From Priapulus caudatus (Eukaryota > Priapulida > Priapulimorpha > Priapulimorphida > Priapulidae), in assembly GCF_000485595.1 (NCBI RefSeq), contig NW_014577208.1, positions 314,842 through 367,385 on the forward strand: a stretch of 52,544 bases of DNA. Reading direction: 5' to 3'. The translations under genes were made by a program, and so were the position numbers. Positions 34,101 to 43,271 of the stretch are shown here, one piece after another; within the stretch, counting starts at the first letter, position 1, and each line of letters opens with the position of its first letter. The notes under the pieces were generated by a model. That model was not told where the DNA came from and searched no databases. It was given only the letters and a program-made list of their open reading frames with translations.

Positions 34101-37100
34101 CAACGGTGGTTGGCAACGGTGGTGGCAAAGGTGTAGCACTAGCCATTGAAGAATCAGATGGAGAAACAGAACGTGCAGTGGATCCTACGCTCTCTGCTTC
34201 TTCATCACTGCTCTCAGTAGCTGTCACATTTGAAGAAGTTCTAAAAACGTCCAAGAAAAGGCACGAATCAGTACGCACGTATGGAGTGGCGGCAGTTTTG
34301 TTATCTGTACTGACAGGTTATTGATTTTTCACCTTAAATTTTACAGTAGCTGTCACGCAATCATTTAGACATTTCTGACATTTTGTTTTCAAAATTGGTA
34401 AAGGGAGATGAGGAATATTTATTAACTATTAGTCGGTCAACGGTTTAAAAAAAATATTTTTACGAAACATATGGTTAGAATATAAAGCTACTAACCTATC
34501 AAACATTTACTGAAAAGGTGTATGATGGTTATTTAAAAAAAATTTATTGAAAACAAAATCATAATACACCAAAAATGTTTGTCACAAGGTTTGCTGTTCA
34601 ACCAGAGCACTCCTCGTATTGCAGCATGTATTGGAGAAAATGTATAACTTTTTACATACGTCCAATTGTTAAATACATCAGTATAGGAATACGAGTAGCA
34701 TATTCATAATAACATACGGCCTAGTTTGCAGGAAAGGCAGAAGGAAAGACAGCTGTTGTGCATATCTGTATTCTCTGACTTTAGTTGCTTTGGACCCACT
34801 TCGCTTTTGGTCCTTCATCTTTTTCAGGTACTTGTTGAATGAGTCACGGAGATTCGTCCAGTGAGCCTTGCAATATCTGCCTGCAATAGTTTATTAGTTT
34901 AGTATTACATACTAAAGCGATTATCATATAGCCTGTTTATTTTATTTCAGGTATTCGGCTACAGGTGATTCCTTCTCACGTCTTGCTTTTTCATACAGGC
35001 TGGGGAAACAAACAGTTTACAGCATTGTGCGAACTACTTGTCAAGTGGTCTGGAATTGTTTGCAGCCTATAGTCATGCCAGTACATACAATGGAACATTG
35101 GAAAGCAATTGCTGCAAATTTCCAGGAGTTGTGGCAATTGGCAAACTGCACAGGCGTGACTGATGGCAAGCATGTCATAATACAGGCAGCTCCATAGTAG
35201 CACCTCCCAGGAAAACACTTATCAGACAACAGAAGCATTTTTAACTACAGACTTTCACGCGCAAGATATATAGTTGAAAATACATTTGGGATACTGGCTG
35301 CAAGGTGGCGCATCTACCATCGCCACATACAAATGCATCCAGAATCTTTGGAACGTGTGATCAAAGCTACTTGCGTGCAACATAACTTTCTTCAGCAAAA
35401 CACCACAGGGATACCTGCAATTAAGCTGAGAGGGTCTATGTCCCCCGGGGTACTGCCGGAAGGTACCCTGGGTACGGTCCGGTATACCGGAACGTACCCT
35501 GGTACTATCTAATATGCCGGACCGTACCTCGCCTACTCCACTAACGAGTCTAGGGAGTCGCCTACGCCTACTCCCTAACCCTAACCCTAACCCTAACCCT
35601 AACCCTAACCATATCATATAGTTATACCAGGGTACGTTCCGGCAGTACCCTGGGGGACATAGACCATATGAGCTGCAATTAATGCAGTTTCATCAGATGA
35701 AAGTGAAAACACTGGATCAGGAATTTTCCAGAAACTACATAATCAAGGGAGACGGCACAATAATGCAACGATTGAAGCCTTTAGTGTTCGTGAAAGATTC
35801 AAGGAATACTTTCTGTCACCCACGGGACAGGTCGAGTGACAGAGGAATGTTGTTCGACGGGGATTACCACACTAGAAATCCATGATCAGCTGATTAGAAC
35901 ATTAATTCATGTTTAATAATAAAAATAACGTGTTTAATAGATAGAGTAGAAAACACAACTGCTGCTTGATTGTATAACAATTTTGAAAACCTACAAATGC
36001 TAAATGATTTAAAAGGACACAAAATCCTATGTGTTATGTATTTTCTATGCCTGTAAAGCAACAAATATAATCAGTATTACCCACTTATTACTCACCAGTT
36101 TTCCCCAAAATCTCTCCTATCTCGCTCCAAACATGATCACGTCTTTGTACATCTTTGTAGCTCTTGCTGCCGATATCGTACAATTCCGGATGGTCTTGAA
36201 CAAGTACAATTAGTTGTTCATCCAGGTTTACCTCCTTCATGCTTCTGCGATGCACTGACGGTGGTGTGAGCCGAACACGTGATAAAAACAATCGCGTTGA
36301 TCGGTTCAATTATCTTTTGCCGTACCCGGCATCCGGCAAAAATCAAACTCATTTGACTTTTGCCGTCTCCGTGCCGTGTCAGTGGAGACTGCGCCATAAG
36401 ATATATATAGATTTGAATTTTGCCGGAACGGGTGAACGCCGATGTTACAGTGCCATGCCGTGCCGTGTGTGTGGAGACACAGCTTAATAACTACAAAACA
36501 CTGCTGTAATAAAGGACTATATATAGTTACATTCTTAATTCGGCAACGAGACATATCATAAGTGCAATGGAGATATATAAAACTAAACCTACGATACAGA
36601 GCTCATTCAATCCAACCTATTAAAATTTCCTTACATCTCTTATGCTGTACGAAATTGACAGCCACATTCGTCGGCACAAACTGTGATGGCTTCTCTTTTT
36701 TCTTCTTCCTCTCTTCGATGAGTTTCTTTCTCGCCAGTTCTGTCAACTCGATGTTATTGATTTTTGCACTGTGCAACAGAAAAAATATCTATCATCAAAT
36801 GCCACCTTCATGGTGGAGCAATCCAGAACTATGGTCACTCGACAGTTATTATTGAAAATCCTGACATCGGGAATCAATATTGCCCAAGAGTCCAAGACCA
36901 TTGATTTTCTTAGTCCACAAAACTCCACGTTGCCTTTGCAATTAGGCAATAATTATATAATTATATAATATATCAGGAGTCTATCAAAAGGAGTAAGGCA
37001 CGCTAAAACCGGCAAAATTCAACATTTAGTAGCCTTAGTCTACCTATGATTTATTGTGTTTACCTCGATAAACTTGAGCTCAAGTCTTGCCTTAATCATT

Positions 37101-37804
37101 AAACTTTATCCGTGTCTAATCGTTGGTCTCACAAAAATGACAAATCGGGAGATATCGGTCCAAACGTACAATGTGGTTTTAGAAAGTTATACCATGAAAT
37201 CAACAACTGTGAACCGAAACATAAGGGCAATGCTTTTGAAAGCCCTCTATCGCTTAGCAATGCAAACATAGCAAAGAACTAGCGAGGCTTGCTAGGGATT
37301 TCGGAAAGTTAAACACGCCTTGTTGTTATTATAGGCCATGTCGAATGACAGTAATTACATGTTATGAACAATATTGTTAAGAACAAATAAAATGGATAAA
37401 AATACTAAACATGTGAAATTTTTTATTTCTAATGTAAATAGCATCAATAACACCACGTCGTGTTTAACTTTCCGAAATCCCTAGCAAACCTCGCTAGTTC
37501 TTTGCTATGTTTGCATTTCTAAACGATAGAGGGCCTTCAAAAGCATTGCCCTTATGTTTCGGTTCACTGATCATCACAAAGCGATGTAAATTGATAAAAC
37601 CACATTGTACGTTTGAACCGATATCTCCGGATTTGTCATTTTTATGAGACCAACGATTAGACACGGATAAAGTTTAATGATTAAGGCAATACTTGAGCTC
37701 AAGTTTATCGAGGTAAACACAATAAATCATAGGTAGACTAAGGCTACTAAATGTTGAATTTTGCCGGTTTTAGCGTGCCTTACTCCTTTTGATAGACTCC
37801 TGAA

Positions 37805-37842
<38 letters not shown>

Positions 37843-40800
37843 ATGTAACATCGAATGTTGGGAACAGCGTACTCGATGCCGAGGTCGACTTCCGGTATTC
37901 CGGACAGCATCTGATTGGACAGCATGTCTTCGGACTTCTTCGCGTGCGACGCTCGCAGGTGTTCGGACACGGCCAGCATCGCGTCGTCCAGCGGCGGCAG
38001 GCCCTCTCCCTGCTCCGCCGCAGTCTGGTCGCCGAGCAACCTCAGCGCCATCTGCTGCTCAATGTACTTCTGCCTGAAACATAAGAATGACGTGAGAGTT
38101 GTCGCATCGTAGTTAGTGGACCGGCGGCGCGGCTGCTCGGGTCATTGTTGCGGCCACGCGCGTTTAGGTTGCGCGAAAAAAACCTTGACGAAAAGGTTAT
38201 GTAGGTTATATAGGTTAAGTATAAGGTAACTCCTCGCTGTATCTCCTATCTCCTTGTGCACTGGTTACTGACAACAAATCATGGCATTATTGCCAGTCTC
38301 TCAAAATTCAGTTGGCATTTCAAAGGCAAGTTAAATTCAAAGTCACAAAAACACTATTAGACTATTAATAACCATTTGATAAAATTATATATCTTCCATT
38401 CTAGAGTTCCTGTAAAATGCACAGTATTTATGAATATTAATTCAACATGGATATCAGTATCAATAAAATAAGCCAACTGCTGCTTACATGTCAGCATCCT
38501 CATCTCTTCGATTTGTTTCTGCAGAGAAAGTAACGCCCATGTCTGTAACATCTCTGTTCTCATCTTCGTCCGTTCTGAAATAATGTTAATAACACTTATC
38601 ATGATCATATATTTCTATTATTATAATGATTATTTTTAATTTTTAGGTTAATGATGATACAGATAATGATTATGATACTGAATCTAGTCATTAATGACAG
38701 CTATGATAATGGTAATGATAAAGTTAGTGCTCACAACAATCAGATGACAAAGACATTCTGAAGCCCAAAATACATGAAGGAAATCTGTCAAATACTACTA
38801 ATAATGACTTAGACAGAAAAATACTTCAGCATGCAAAGAATGAACGTGTTACCTGTCCCTGTTTCTGTCTTTAATTTTTTTCATATCAATGAAGCCTCCG
38901 TGTTTTAATTTGTATGGATCGATCTCATCAACGCCATCAACCTCCTTTTTCACCTTCTTTCCAACAGCCAATCCCACGGCACTGTATAGATAACAACAAT
39001 GCATGACACAATGCATCATCATAAAAAATATCATACATTGCATTATGGACTTTTCCTAAATTATAGGCCACTACAGAAACACACATTGATGTTGCTAAAA
39101 ATACATCAATTAGAAAAATGTGCAACTCAAAAATCAACAAAGTTTACCCATTGTTTTGCAATGGAACACAAGTTATAAATAAAAACTGAAGCTATAATCT
39201 TGTTATATGTATACCTACCTAACTCCTTCTGGCCGCTTTCGCAGTTTTTGTAACTCTCGCATGTCTTCGAGTGTACTTCTATGGATAAAATTAATATTGT
39301 ATAGCCTATACGCATATTCTAATAGTTGACAAATAAGCTACGTGAACAACAACGCCTGCAAACCTATAGAAGGCCTATTAGTATTAGCGACAGCCTAGCA
39401 AGTAACGTTCTTGCTTCTATCTTAAGCGGGCAGCACACTTCACCATTTTCGTTGCTCATACAGACAATTTTCGTGGTCGCCACAAAAATGCCCAAGTGTG
39501 CGGGGGCCGGCAACGACCACTCACCACGGAAATTTAGTGGTGACCACGAGTTGCCGAGAATCAAACCAGTTTGATTTCTCACCACGAAAATTGCTCGTGG
39601 TGGCAACTTGTGGTGAAGTGTGCTGTGACGCGGCAACGGCCACAAAAATTGCCGACCACGAAAATTGCCTGTACGAGCAATGGTGAAGTGTGCTGCTAGC
39701 TTTAGTAACTATATGCAAGGAAAGTACTCCTATTCCTAAGCTGATTAAGCCTTCATGAGAACCACTGATCTCAATAATCTCATTCTTATTCAGCCATAGA
39801 CCACTGAGCCAATTCCCAGCACCAAAAACTGTAATTCCACAAGTTACCAGTATCGCATTTGCCTTTGATTTTTCTGTGTTTTATCTTATGTTATATTTAG
39901 TAGCACTAGTAGTAGTACTAGTTCTACTGGCTGCCACATACTGTAAAATCCTTTTTTTCGTGGGGTTCTAATTTTCGTGGATTTCGTGGGTCCAGCAATC
40001 CACGAATTTATGTAGCCAACAAAATATTATGTACATATCATATGTCAATTGCCGGTTCCGGAGTGGAGGCTCGCAAACCGACGCCTGCCGTCTGTGCGTA
40101 CTAGTAATATATACTATCAACAACCTCGACATGCTCGTGTACTATAACAGTATAACTATAGTATAAGTTCAGGTTAGTAATCTGTTTGTTGATATTATAA
40201 TTATTGTTTTTAAACAAAAACAATTTCCTGGAAGGCTTGATCCACGAATTTAAGAACCCACAAACGTGTATAACGAAAATAAGCGACTTTACAGTAGTAG
40301 TACTACTACTACTACTATAGTGCTCATAGGGTCTATGTCCCCCAGGGTACTGCCGAAACGTACCCTGGGTACGGTCCGGTATACCGGAACGTACCTTGGT
40401 AACTATCTAGCTGATATGGTTAGGGTTAGGGTTAGGGTTAGGGTTAGGGTTAGAGTTAGGGTTAGGGTTAGGGTTAGGGTTAGAGTTAGGGTTAGGGTTA
40501 TGGTTAGAGTTAGGGTTAGGGTTAGGGTTAGAGTTAGGGTTAGGGTTAGGGTTAGGGAGTAGGCGTAGGCGACTCCTTAGACTCGTTAGTGGAGTAGGCG
40601 AGGTATGGTCCGGCATATAAGATGGATATCTATATATATCTAGATATATGTACCGGACTGTACCCTGGCATTTAGTACCAGGGTAAGTTCCGGTATACCA
40701 GACCGTACCCAGGGTACGTTCCGGCAGTACCCTGGGGGACATAGACCCTATCAGCACTACTAGTAGTACTTAGTACTGCTCATAGGGTCTATGTCCCCCA

Positions 40801-41657
40801 GGGTACTGCTGAAACGTACCCTGGTAACTATCTAGCTGATATGGTTAGTGTTAGGGTTAGGGTTAGGGTTAGGGTTAGGGTTAGGGTTAGGGNNNNNNNN
40901 NNNNNNNNNNNNNNNNNACCCTAACCCTAACCCTAACCCTAACCCTAACCCTAACCCTAACACTAACCCTAACCCTAACCATATCAGCTAGATAGTACCA
41001 GGGTACATTTCGGTATACCGGACCGTACCCAGGGTACGTTCCGGCAGTACCCCGGGGGACATAGACCGTCTCAGCCTTAGTACTCCAGGTACTAGTCCTC
41101 ATAGGGTCTATATGTCCCCCAGGGTACTGCTGAAACGTACCCTGGTAACTATCTAGCTGATATGGTTAGTGTTAGGGTTAGGGTTAGGGTTAGGGTTAGG
41201 GTTAGGGTTAGGGTTAGGGAGTAGGCGTAGGCGACTCCCTAGACTAGTTAGTGGAGTAGGCGAGGTACGGTCCGGCATATTATTAGATAGTAGTATTTAG
41301 TACCAGGGTACGTTCCGGTATACCGGACCGGACCGTACCCAGGGTACGTTCCGGCAGTACCCTGGGGGACATAGACCCTCTCAGCAGTACTAGTAGTACG
41401 TAGTACTAGGCCTACTTCACAAGTTTTACAGCCAGTGTACGTACAGTCTACAGTAGGCCTACAGACTACAGACTCAGTAGTCAGTACAGACTACAGACTA
41501 CAGTTACTGAGTTAGTGAGTTCCCTCTGTGTGCACACAGCTACGGGTTGTTTTTAGTTATAGTTATATTACGTGTACCTAGTAACATCTGTATCTATTTC
41601 GTCTTCACTGCTGTCTGATGACTGACGTCGCCTTCGGACATTTCTCTTCGAAACCAT
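30721..41657 (-). CDS. C9orf78: C9orf78/TLS1 orthologue, complete, 8 coding exons, 299 aa
   Basis: Coding exons in transcript order: 41578-41657 (ATG), 39219-39278, 38853-38981, 38488-38574, 37873-38073, 36635-36768, 31145-31246, 30721-30827 (TAG). They sum to 900 bp in one continuous frame with AG acceptors and GT donors throughout; human C9orf78 is of similar length (289 aa). The product begins MVSKRNVRRRRQSSDSSEDE and contains MRELQKLRKRPEGV, GGFIDMKKIKDR, FSAETNRRDEDADM, MLSNQMLSGIPEVDLGIE, PSQFVPTNVAVNFVQHKRF and, at the C terminus, EKATDDYHFEKFKKHMRRY, all matching the family order. Known role of the family: nuclear spliceosome-associated protein that contacts the BRR2/SNRNP200 helicase; fission-yeast Tls1 affects telomere length and silencing through splicing. 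Weakest junctions are the exon 5 donor (GTACGC) and exon 7 donor (GTGGTA). Introns 1, 5 and 6 are filled with mobile elements. No indels disrupt the exons. Confidence 0.95.
31640..32044. mobile_element. Harbinger-type MITE (405 bp)
   Basis: Termini AGGCCGTCTTCACACACGCG at the left and the complement of AGGCCCGTCTCCACGCACGC at the right, flanked by TAA at 31637-31639 and 32045-32047. The 3-bp TAA duplication and GC-rich TIRs identify PIF/Harbinger. The subterminal region (GTTCACCCCTACC, TTGCGCAGTCTCCACTGACAC, GTGACGGCGAAAAGACAATT, TTTTTATCACGTGTTCTG) matches the right end of the full-length element next door, so it is probably mobilised by that family. The two elements share the TAA at 32045-32047. 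Confidence 0.88.
32201..32436 (+). pseudogene. Harbinger transposase, N-terminal exon (frameshifted)
   Basis: Starts at an ATG shortly inside the left TIR (MNGPLSSLLTLAPIRKRKRK, then HRYWIHSTIKQ) and, after losing one base near 32290, continues RSTLGEFNILAQELEKDEE, CFKAYFKMSKTQFEQLHELV, APYITK. This R-W-H-I-QR-TLGEF-LVQEL ... FR-YFRMS-QF-LL order is the N-terminal helical region of Harbinger/HARBI1-type transposases. The exon ends at AAG followed by GTGACA, a good donor. About 25 residues normally following are not found before the next recognisable exon at 34951. Confidence 0.82.
32887..33115. mobile_element. Nested Harbinger MITE end fragment
   Basis: AGGCCCATCTCCACACAAGC followed by the same subterminal phrases as the MITE at 31640 (GTTCACCCCTACCGGCAAAG, ACGGCACGGC, TGACGTGACGGCGAAAAGAC, TTTATCACGTGTTCTGG). 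Only the left-type end is present; after 33115 the homology stops, so this is a half element inside the larger transposon. Confidence 0.75.
33703..36240 (-). CDS. MADF-BESS domain protein of the Harbinger element, 3 exons, 304 aa
   Basis: Exons in transcript order: 36096-36240, 34718-34880, 33703-34309 (TGA); 915 bp in one open frame with donors GTGAGT and GTATGT. The N terminus (MKEVNLDEQLIVLVQDHPEL, YDIGSKSYKDVQRRDHVW, then RYCKAHWTNLRDSFNKYLKK and REYRYAQQLSFLLPFL) is a MADF domain (about residues 8-98), an Adf-1/Myb-related DNA-binding fold. A Ser/Pro-rich linker leads to a BESS motif (about residues 215-255: DIETFFYSMGQTCQKMQPKY, QRLFKRKVFDALCAVE), normally for protein-protein contacts. 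In Harbinger transposons such accessory proteins bind element DNA and help nuclear entry of the transposase. The chosen start is the first ATG before the domain, within the right subterminal region. No frameshift or stop is seen, unlike the partner transposase. Confidence 0.9.
34951..35862 (+). pseudogene. Harbinger DDE transposase, catalytic and C-terminal part (defective)
   Basis: After TTTATTTCAG the frame reads YSATGDSFSRLAFSYRLGK, QTVYSIVRTTCQVVW, then GVTDGKHVIIQAAP with the first catalytic Asp (TDG). Two TAG codons follow (35195-35200), and the frame resumes directly at LPGKHLSDNRSIFNYRLSRA, RYIVENTFGILAARWRIYHR (holding the conserved VENTFG Glu), then ATCVQHNFLQQ. The ~70 residues carrying the second catalytic Asp are missing, so it cannot be an active DDE enzyme. 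The frame is then interrupted by the 249-bp element at 35425-35673 and continues with FKEYFLSPTGQVE before a TGA where the family usually has Trp. It lies wholly inside intron 1 of the oppositely oriented MADF-BESS gene. Confidence 0.88.
35425..35673. mobile_element. Telomere-repeat TIR element, copy D (249 bp, 9-bp TSD)
   Basis: Inserted in the Harbinger transposase frame. Flanked by identical 9-bp direct repeats TGCAATTAA at 35416-35424 and 35674-35682. Termini GCTGAGAGGGTCTATGTCCC and, at the right, GGGGGACATAGACCATATGAGC are inverted. Subterminal palindromes TACCCTGGGTACGGTCC and GGTATACCGGAACGTACC follow, then a CGCCTACTCC region and about six CCCTAA units. Removing the element plus one 9-bp repeat makes the flanking transposase frame contiguous, confirming the boundaries. 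No coding capacity. Superfamily undetermined; TSD length points to a Mutator-like or related group. Confidence 0.93.
36974..37802. mobile_element. 829-bp foldback element in TLS1 intron 5
   Basis: Two arms of roughly 345 bp, about 95 percent alike by eye, run from CAGGAGTCTATCAAAAGGAG (left) to its complement at the right end, joined by a ~100-bp AT-rich centre (37320-37450). AATATAT flanks both sides (36967-36973 and 37803-37809), a plausible 7-bp target duplication, though the flank is AT-rich. No protein-coding capacity. It occupies most of intron 5 (36769-37872). Confidence 0.88.
39430..39695. mobile_element. MITE, CAGCACACTTCACCA family, complete copy
   Basis: Located in TLS1 intron 1. 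Both ends are GCAGCACACTTCACCAT in inverted orientation; internal inverted motifs include TTTTCGTGGT/ACCACGAAAA and GGTGACCACGAG. TTAAGC precedes the left end and GCTTTAG follows the right end, hinting at a longer TIR or TTAA-type target. No coding frame. Related halves are at 2665-2825 and 3110-3378. Confidence 0.85.
39941..40294. mobile_element. TIR element (354 bp), TA target site
   Basis: In TLS1 intron 1. Left end CTGTAAAATCCTTTTTTTCG, right end complement of CTGTAAAGTCGCTTATTTTC; inner paired segments around CCACGAATTTA and TAAATTCGTGGATC. TA flanks both ends (39939-39940, 40295-40296). Fits a Tc1/mariner-type MITE; class inferred from ends only. Confidence 0.72.
40322..40755. mobile_element. 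Telomere-repeat TIR element, copy A (434 bp)
   Basis: Ends GCTCATAGGGTCTATGTCCC and complement of GCTGATAGGGTCTATGTCCC. After the TIR (GTACCCTGGGTACGGTCCGG, TATACCGGAACGTACC, CTATCTAGCTGATATGG) comes a ~140-bp run of TTAGGG with TTAGAG and TTATGG variants, then GGAGTAGGCGTAGGCGACTCC, a TATA-rich hairpin and the right TIR. Flanks TACTATAGT and ACTACTAGT are similar but not an exact duplication, probably blurred by the ACTAGT-rich repeat around it. Confidence 0.9.
40778..41075. mobile_element. Telomere-repeat TIR element, copy B (9-bp TSD, contains gap)
   Basis: Same TIRs as copy A. Identical 9-bp direct repeats CTTAGTACT at 40769-40777 and 41076-41084. The core is (TTAGGG)n on the left of the 25-N gap (40893-40917) and (CCCTAA)n on the right, unlike the other copies, where one orientation fills the core; the asymmetric GGAGTAGGCG region is absent. 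The centre is therefore either a true inverted array or an assembly fold-back at the gap. Confidence 0.88.
40893..40917. other. Assembly gap (25 N)
   Basis: 25 N bases between TTAGGG repeats on the left and CCCTAA repeats on the right. Confidence 0.99.
41097..41385. mobile_element. Telomere-repeat TIR element, copy C (289 bp, near-exact 9-bp TSD)
   Basis: Left end CCTCATAGGGTCTATATGTC, right end complement of GCTGAGAGGGTCTATGTCCC. Flanks GGTACTAGT (41088-41096) and AGTACTAGT (41386-41394) agree at eight of nine positions. Core of about nine TTAGGG units, then GGAGTAGGCGTAGGCGACTCC and CGAGGTACGGTCCGGC. Copies A, B and C lie head to tail within 1.1 kb of TLS1 intron 1. Confidence 0.9.
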
Positions 41658-41928
41658 TCTAATACAAACTTGATCCTCACAGTCTTCCGCCATGATGCAA
41701 CATTGATAAAAACTTCCTGGTGCTAACAACCAGTCACCTATCGTATCAGCTACTCAGCTATACGACCAGTCATACAAAAATGGTCTCAATTCACCAATTC
41801 CAGTTACTGTTATAGGTCACAGTAAAGTACTATACAGACATAGAAATGATGATGAAGTACATATATGAAGTACATGTACTGCTGAATTAACTTAAAATTT
41901 GTAGTACGGTAGAGATTCTGCACTCAAT

Positions 41929-42006
41929 ACACACGCACGCACGCACGCACGAACGCACGCACGCACGCACGCACACGCACGCACGCACGCACGCACGCAC
42001 ACCCCA

Positions 42007-42095
<89 letters not shown>

Positions 42096-42552
42096 ACAGC
42101 AAACAAGGCCACACACACACCAGCACACACTGACGGCACAATACAACACACACGGACAACCACAACACACGAGACACACACACAGCACACACACACACCA
42201 CACACAACACACACACAGCACACACACACGACCGCACTAACACCACCGCCACGCACACACACACACACACACACACACCACACACACACGCACACGGGAC
42301 TGTCACATCAACACACACACAGCACAGAACACACAACACACACACACACACACAACACACACACACACGACCCGCACGCGCACACTCACGTCACGCACGG
42401 CACGCGCGCGCACACGCCACACTCACGCACGACACACACGCACGCACCACGACACACACACGTGCCAGCGCGCCACCGCACCACACACACTGCACACACA
42501 CTGTCACCACACACACACACACACACCACAACGAACAACCACACACACACAC

Positions 42553-42594
<42 letters not shown>

Positions 42595-42601
42595 AAACAC
42601 A

Positions 42602-42635
<34 letters not shown>

Positions 42636-42664
42636 GCGCCGCACACACGCCAGCGCACGCGCGC

Positions 42665-42701
<37 letters not shown>

Positions 42702-43084
42702 CACACACACAGCGCGCGCACACACATTACACCACGACGTCACGCACGCAACAACACGACGTGTCACACACTGTCAACCACGCACGCACGCACACACACA
42801 CAGACACGCGCACACGCCACACCACACATCACGCCACGCACGCACGCCACGCACGCGCGGCATACATACACAGCGCGCCACGCCGCACACACACTGTCAC
42901 ACACTGGTCACACAGCGCACATTACACACACACGCACACCGCCAACGCACGCACGCACGTTACGACACACACAGCACCCCCGCACACACACGCACAACAC
43001 ACACACACACACCACACTCAACGCACACAGCACACACACACGCAGCGCACAGCACACACAACGCAACGCACGCACACACACCTG

Positions 43085-43142
<58 letters not shown>

Positions 43143-43232
43143 CACACACGCACGCACCACGACCAGCACACACACACAGACACGCGCGCGCACACAACAC
43201 AAGACGCACCCCACACACACTGCTCCCACACA

Positions 43233-43267
<35 letters not shown>

Positions 43268-43271
43268 GCGC
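41929..43271. repeat. 1.3-kb (AC)n / (ACGC)n microsatellite
   Basis: Nearly uninterrupted CA dinucleotides with CACG tetranucleotides and scattered GTCACG-type breaks. All long frames on either strand (His-Thr or Cys-Val polymers up to about 270 codons) are repeat artefacts. It lies between the 5' end of TLS1 and the PKN gene. Confidence 0.97.

Larger units (their letters stand above)
32048..36484. mobile_element. PIF/Harbinger DNA transposon, full-length but degraded
   Basis: Terminal inverted repeats AGCTGTCTCCACACACACGG (left) and the complement of AGCTGTGTCTCCACACACAC (right), with a TAA target duplication at 32045-32047 and 36485-36487. It sits in intron 6 of TLS1. Contents: transposase fragments on the plus strand (32201-32436; 34951-35862), an intact MADF-BESS accessory gene on the minus strand (33703-36240), a nested Harbinger end fragment (32887-33115), a G-run repeat (about 32527-32620) and a telomere-repeat TIR element (35425-35673). 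The pairing of a DDE transposase with a DNA-binding MADF/Myb-type protein is characteristic of the superfamily. Confidence 0.9.

Noticed and set aside
40266-41102. Val-Arg and Pro-Asn repeat frames
   Set aside because: Translations of TTAGGG/CCCTAA repeats inside the TIR elements.
40400-41220. True chromosome end or fusion scar marked by TTAGGG
   Set aside because: The arrays are short and bounded by TIRs, two of the three copies here with 9-bp target duplications, and unique gene exons lie on both sides.
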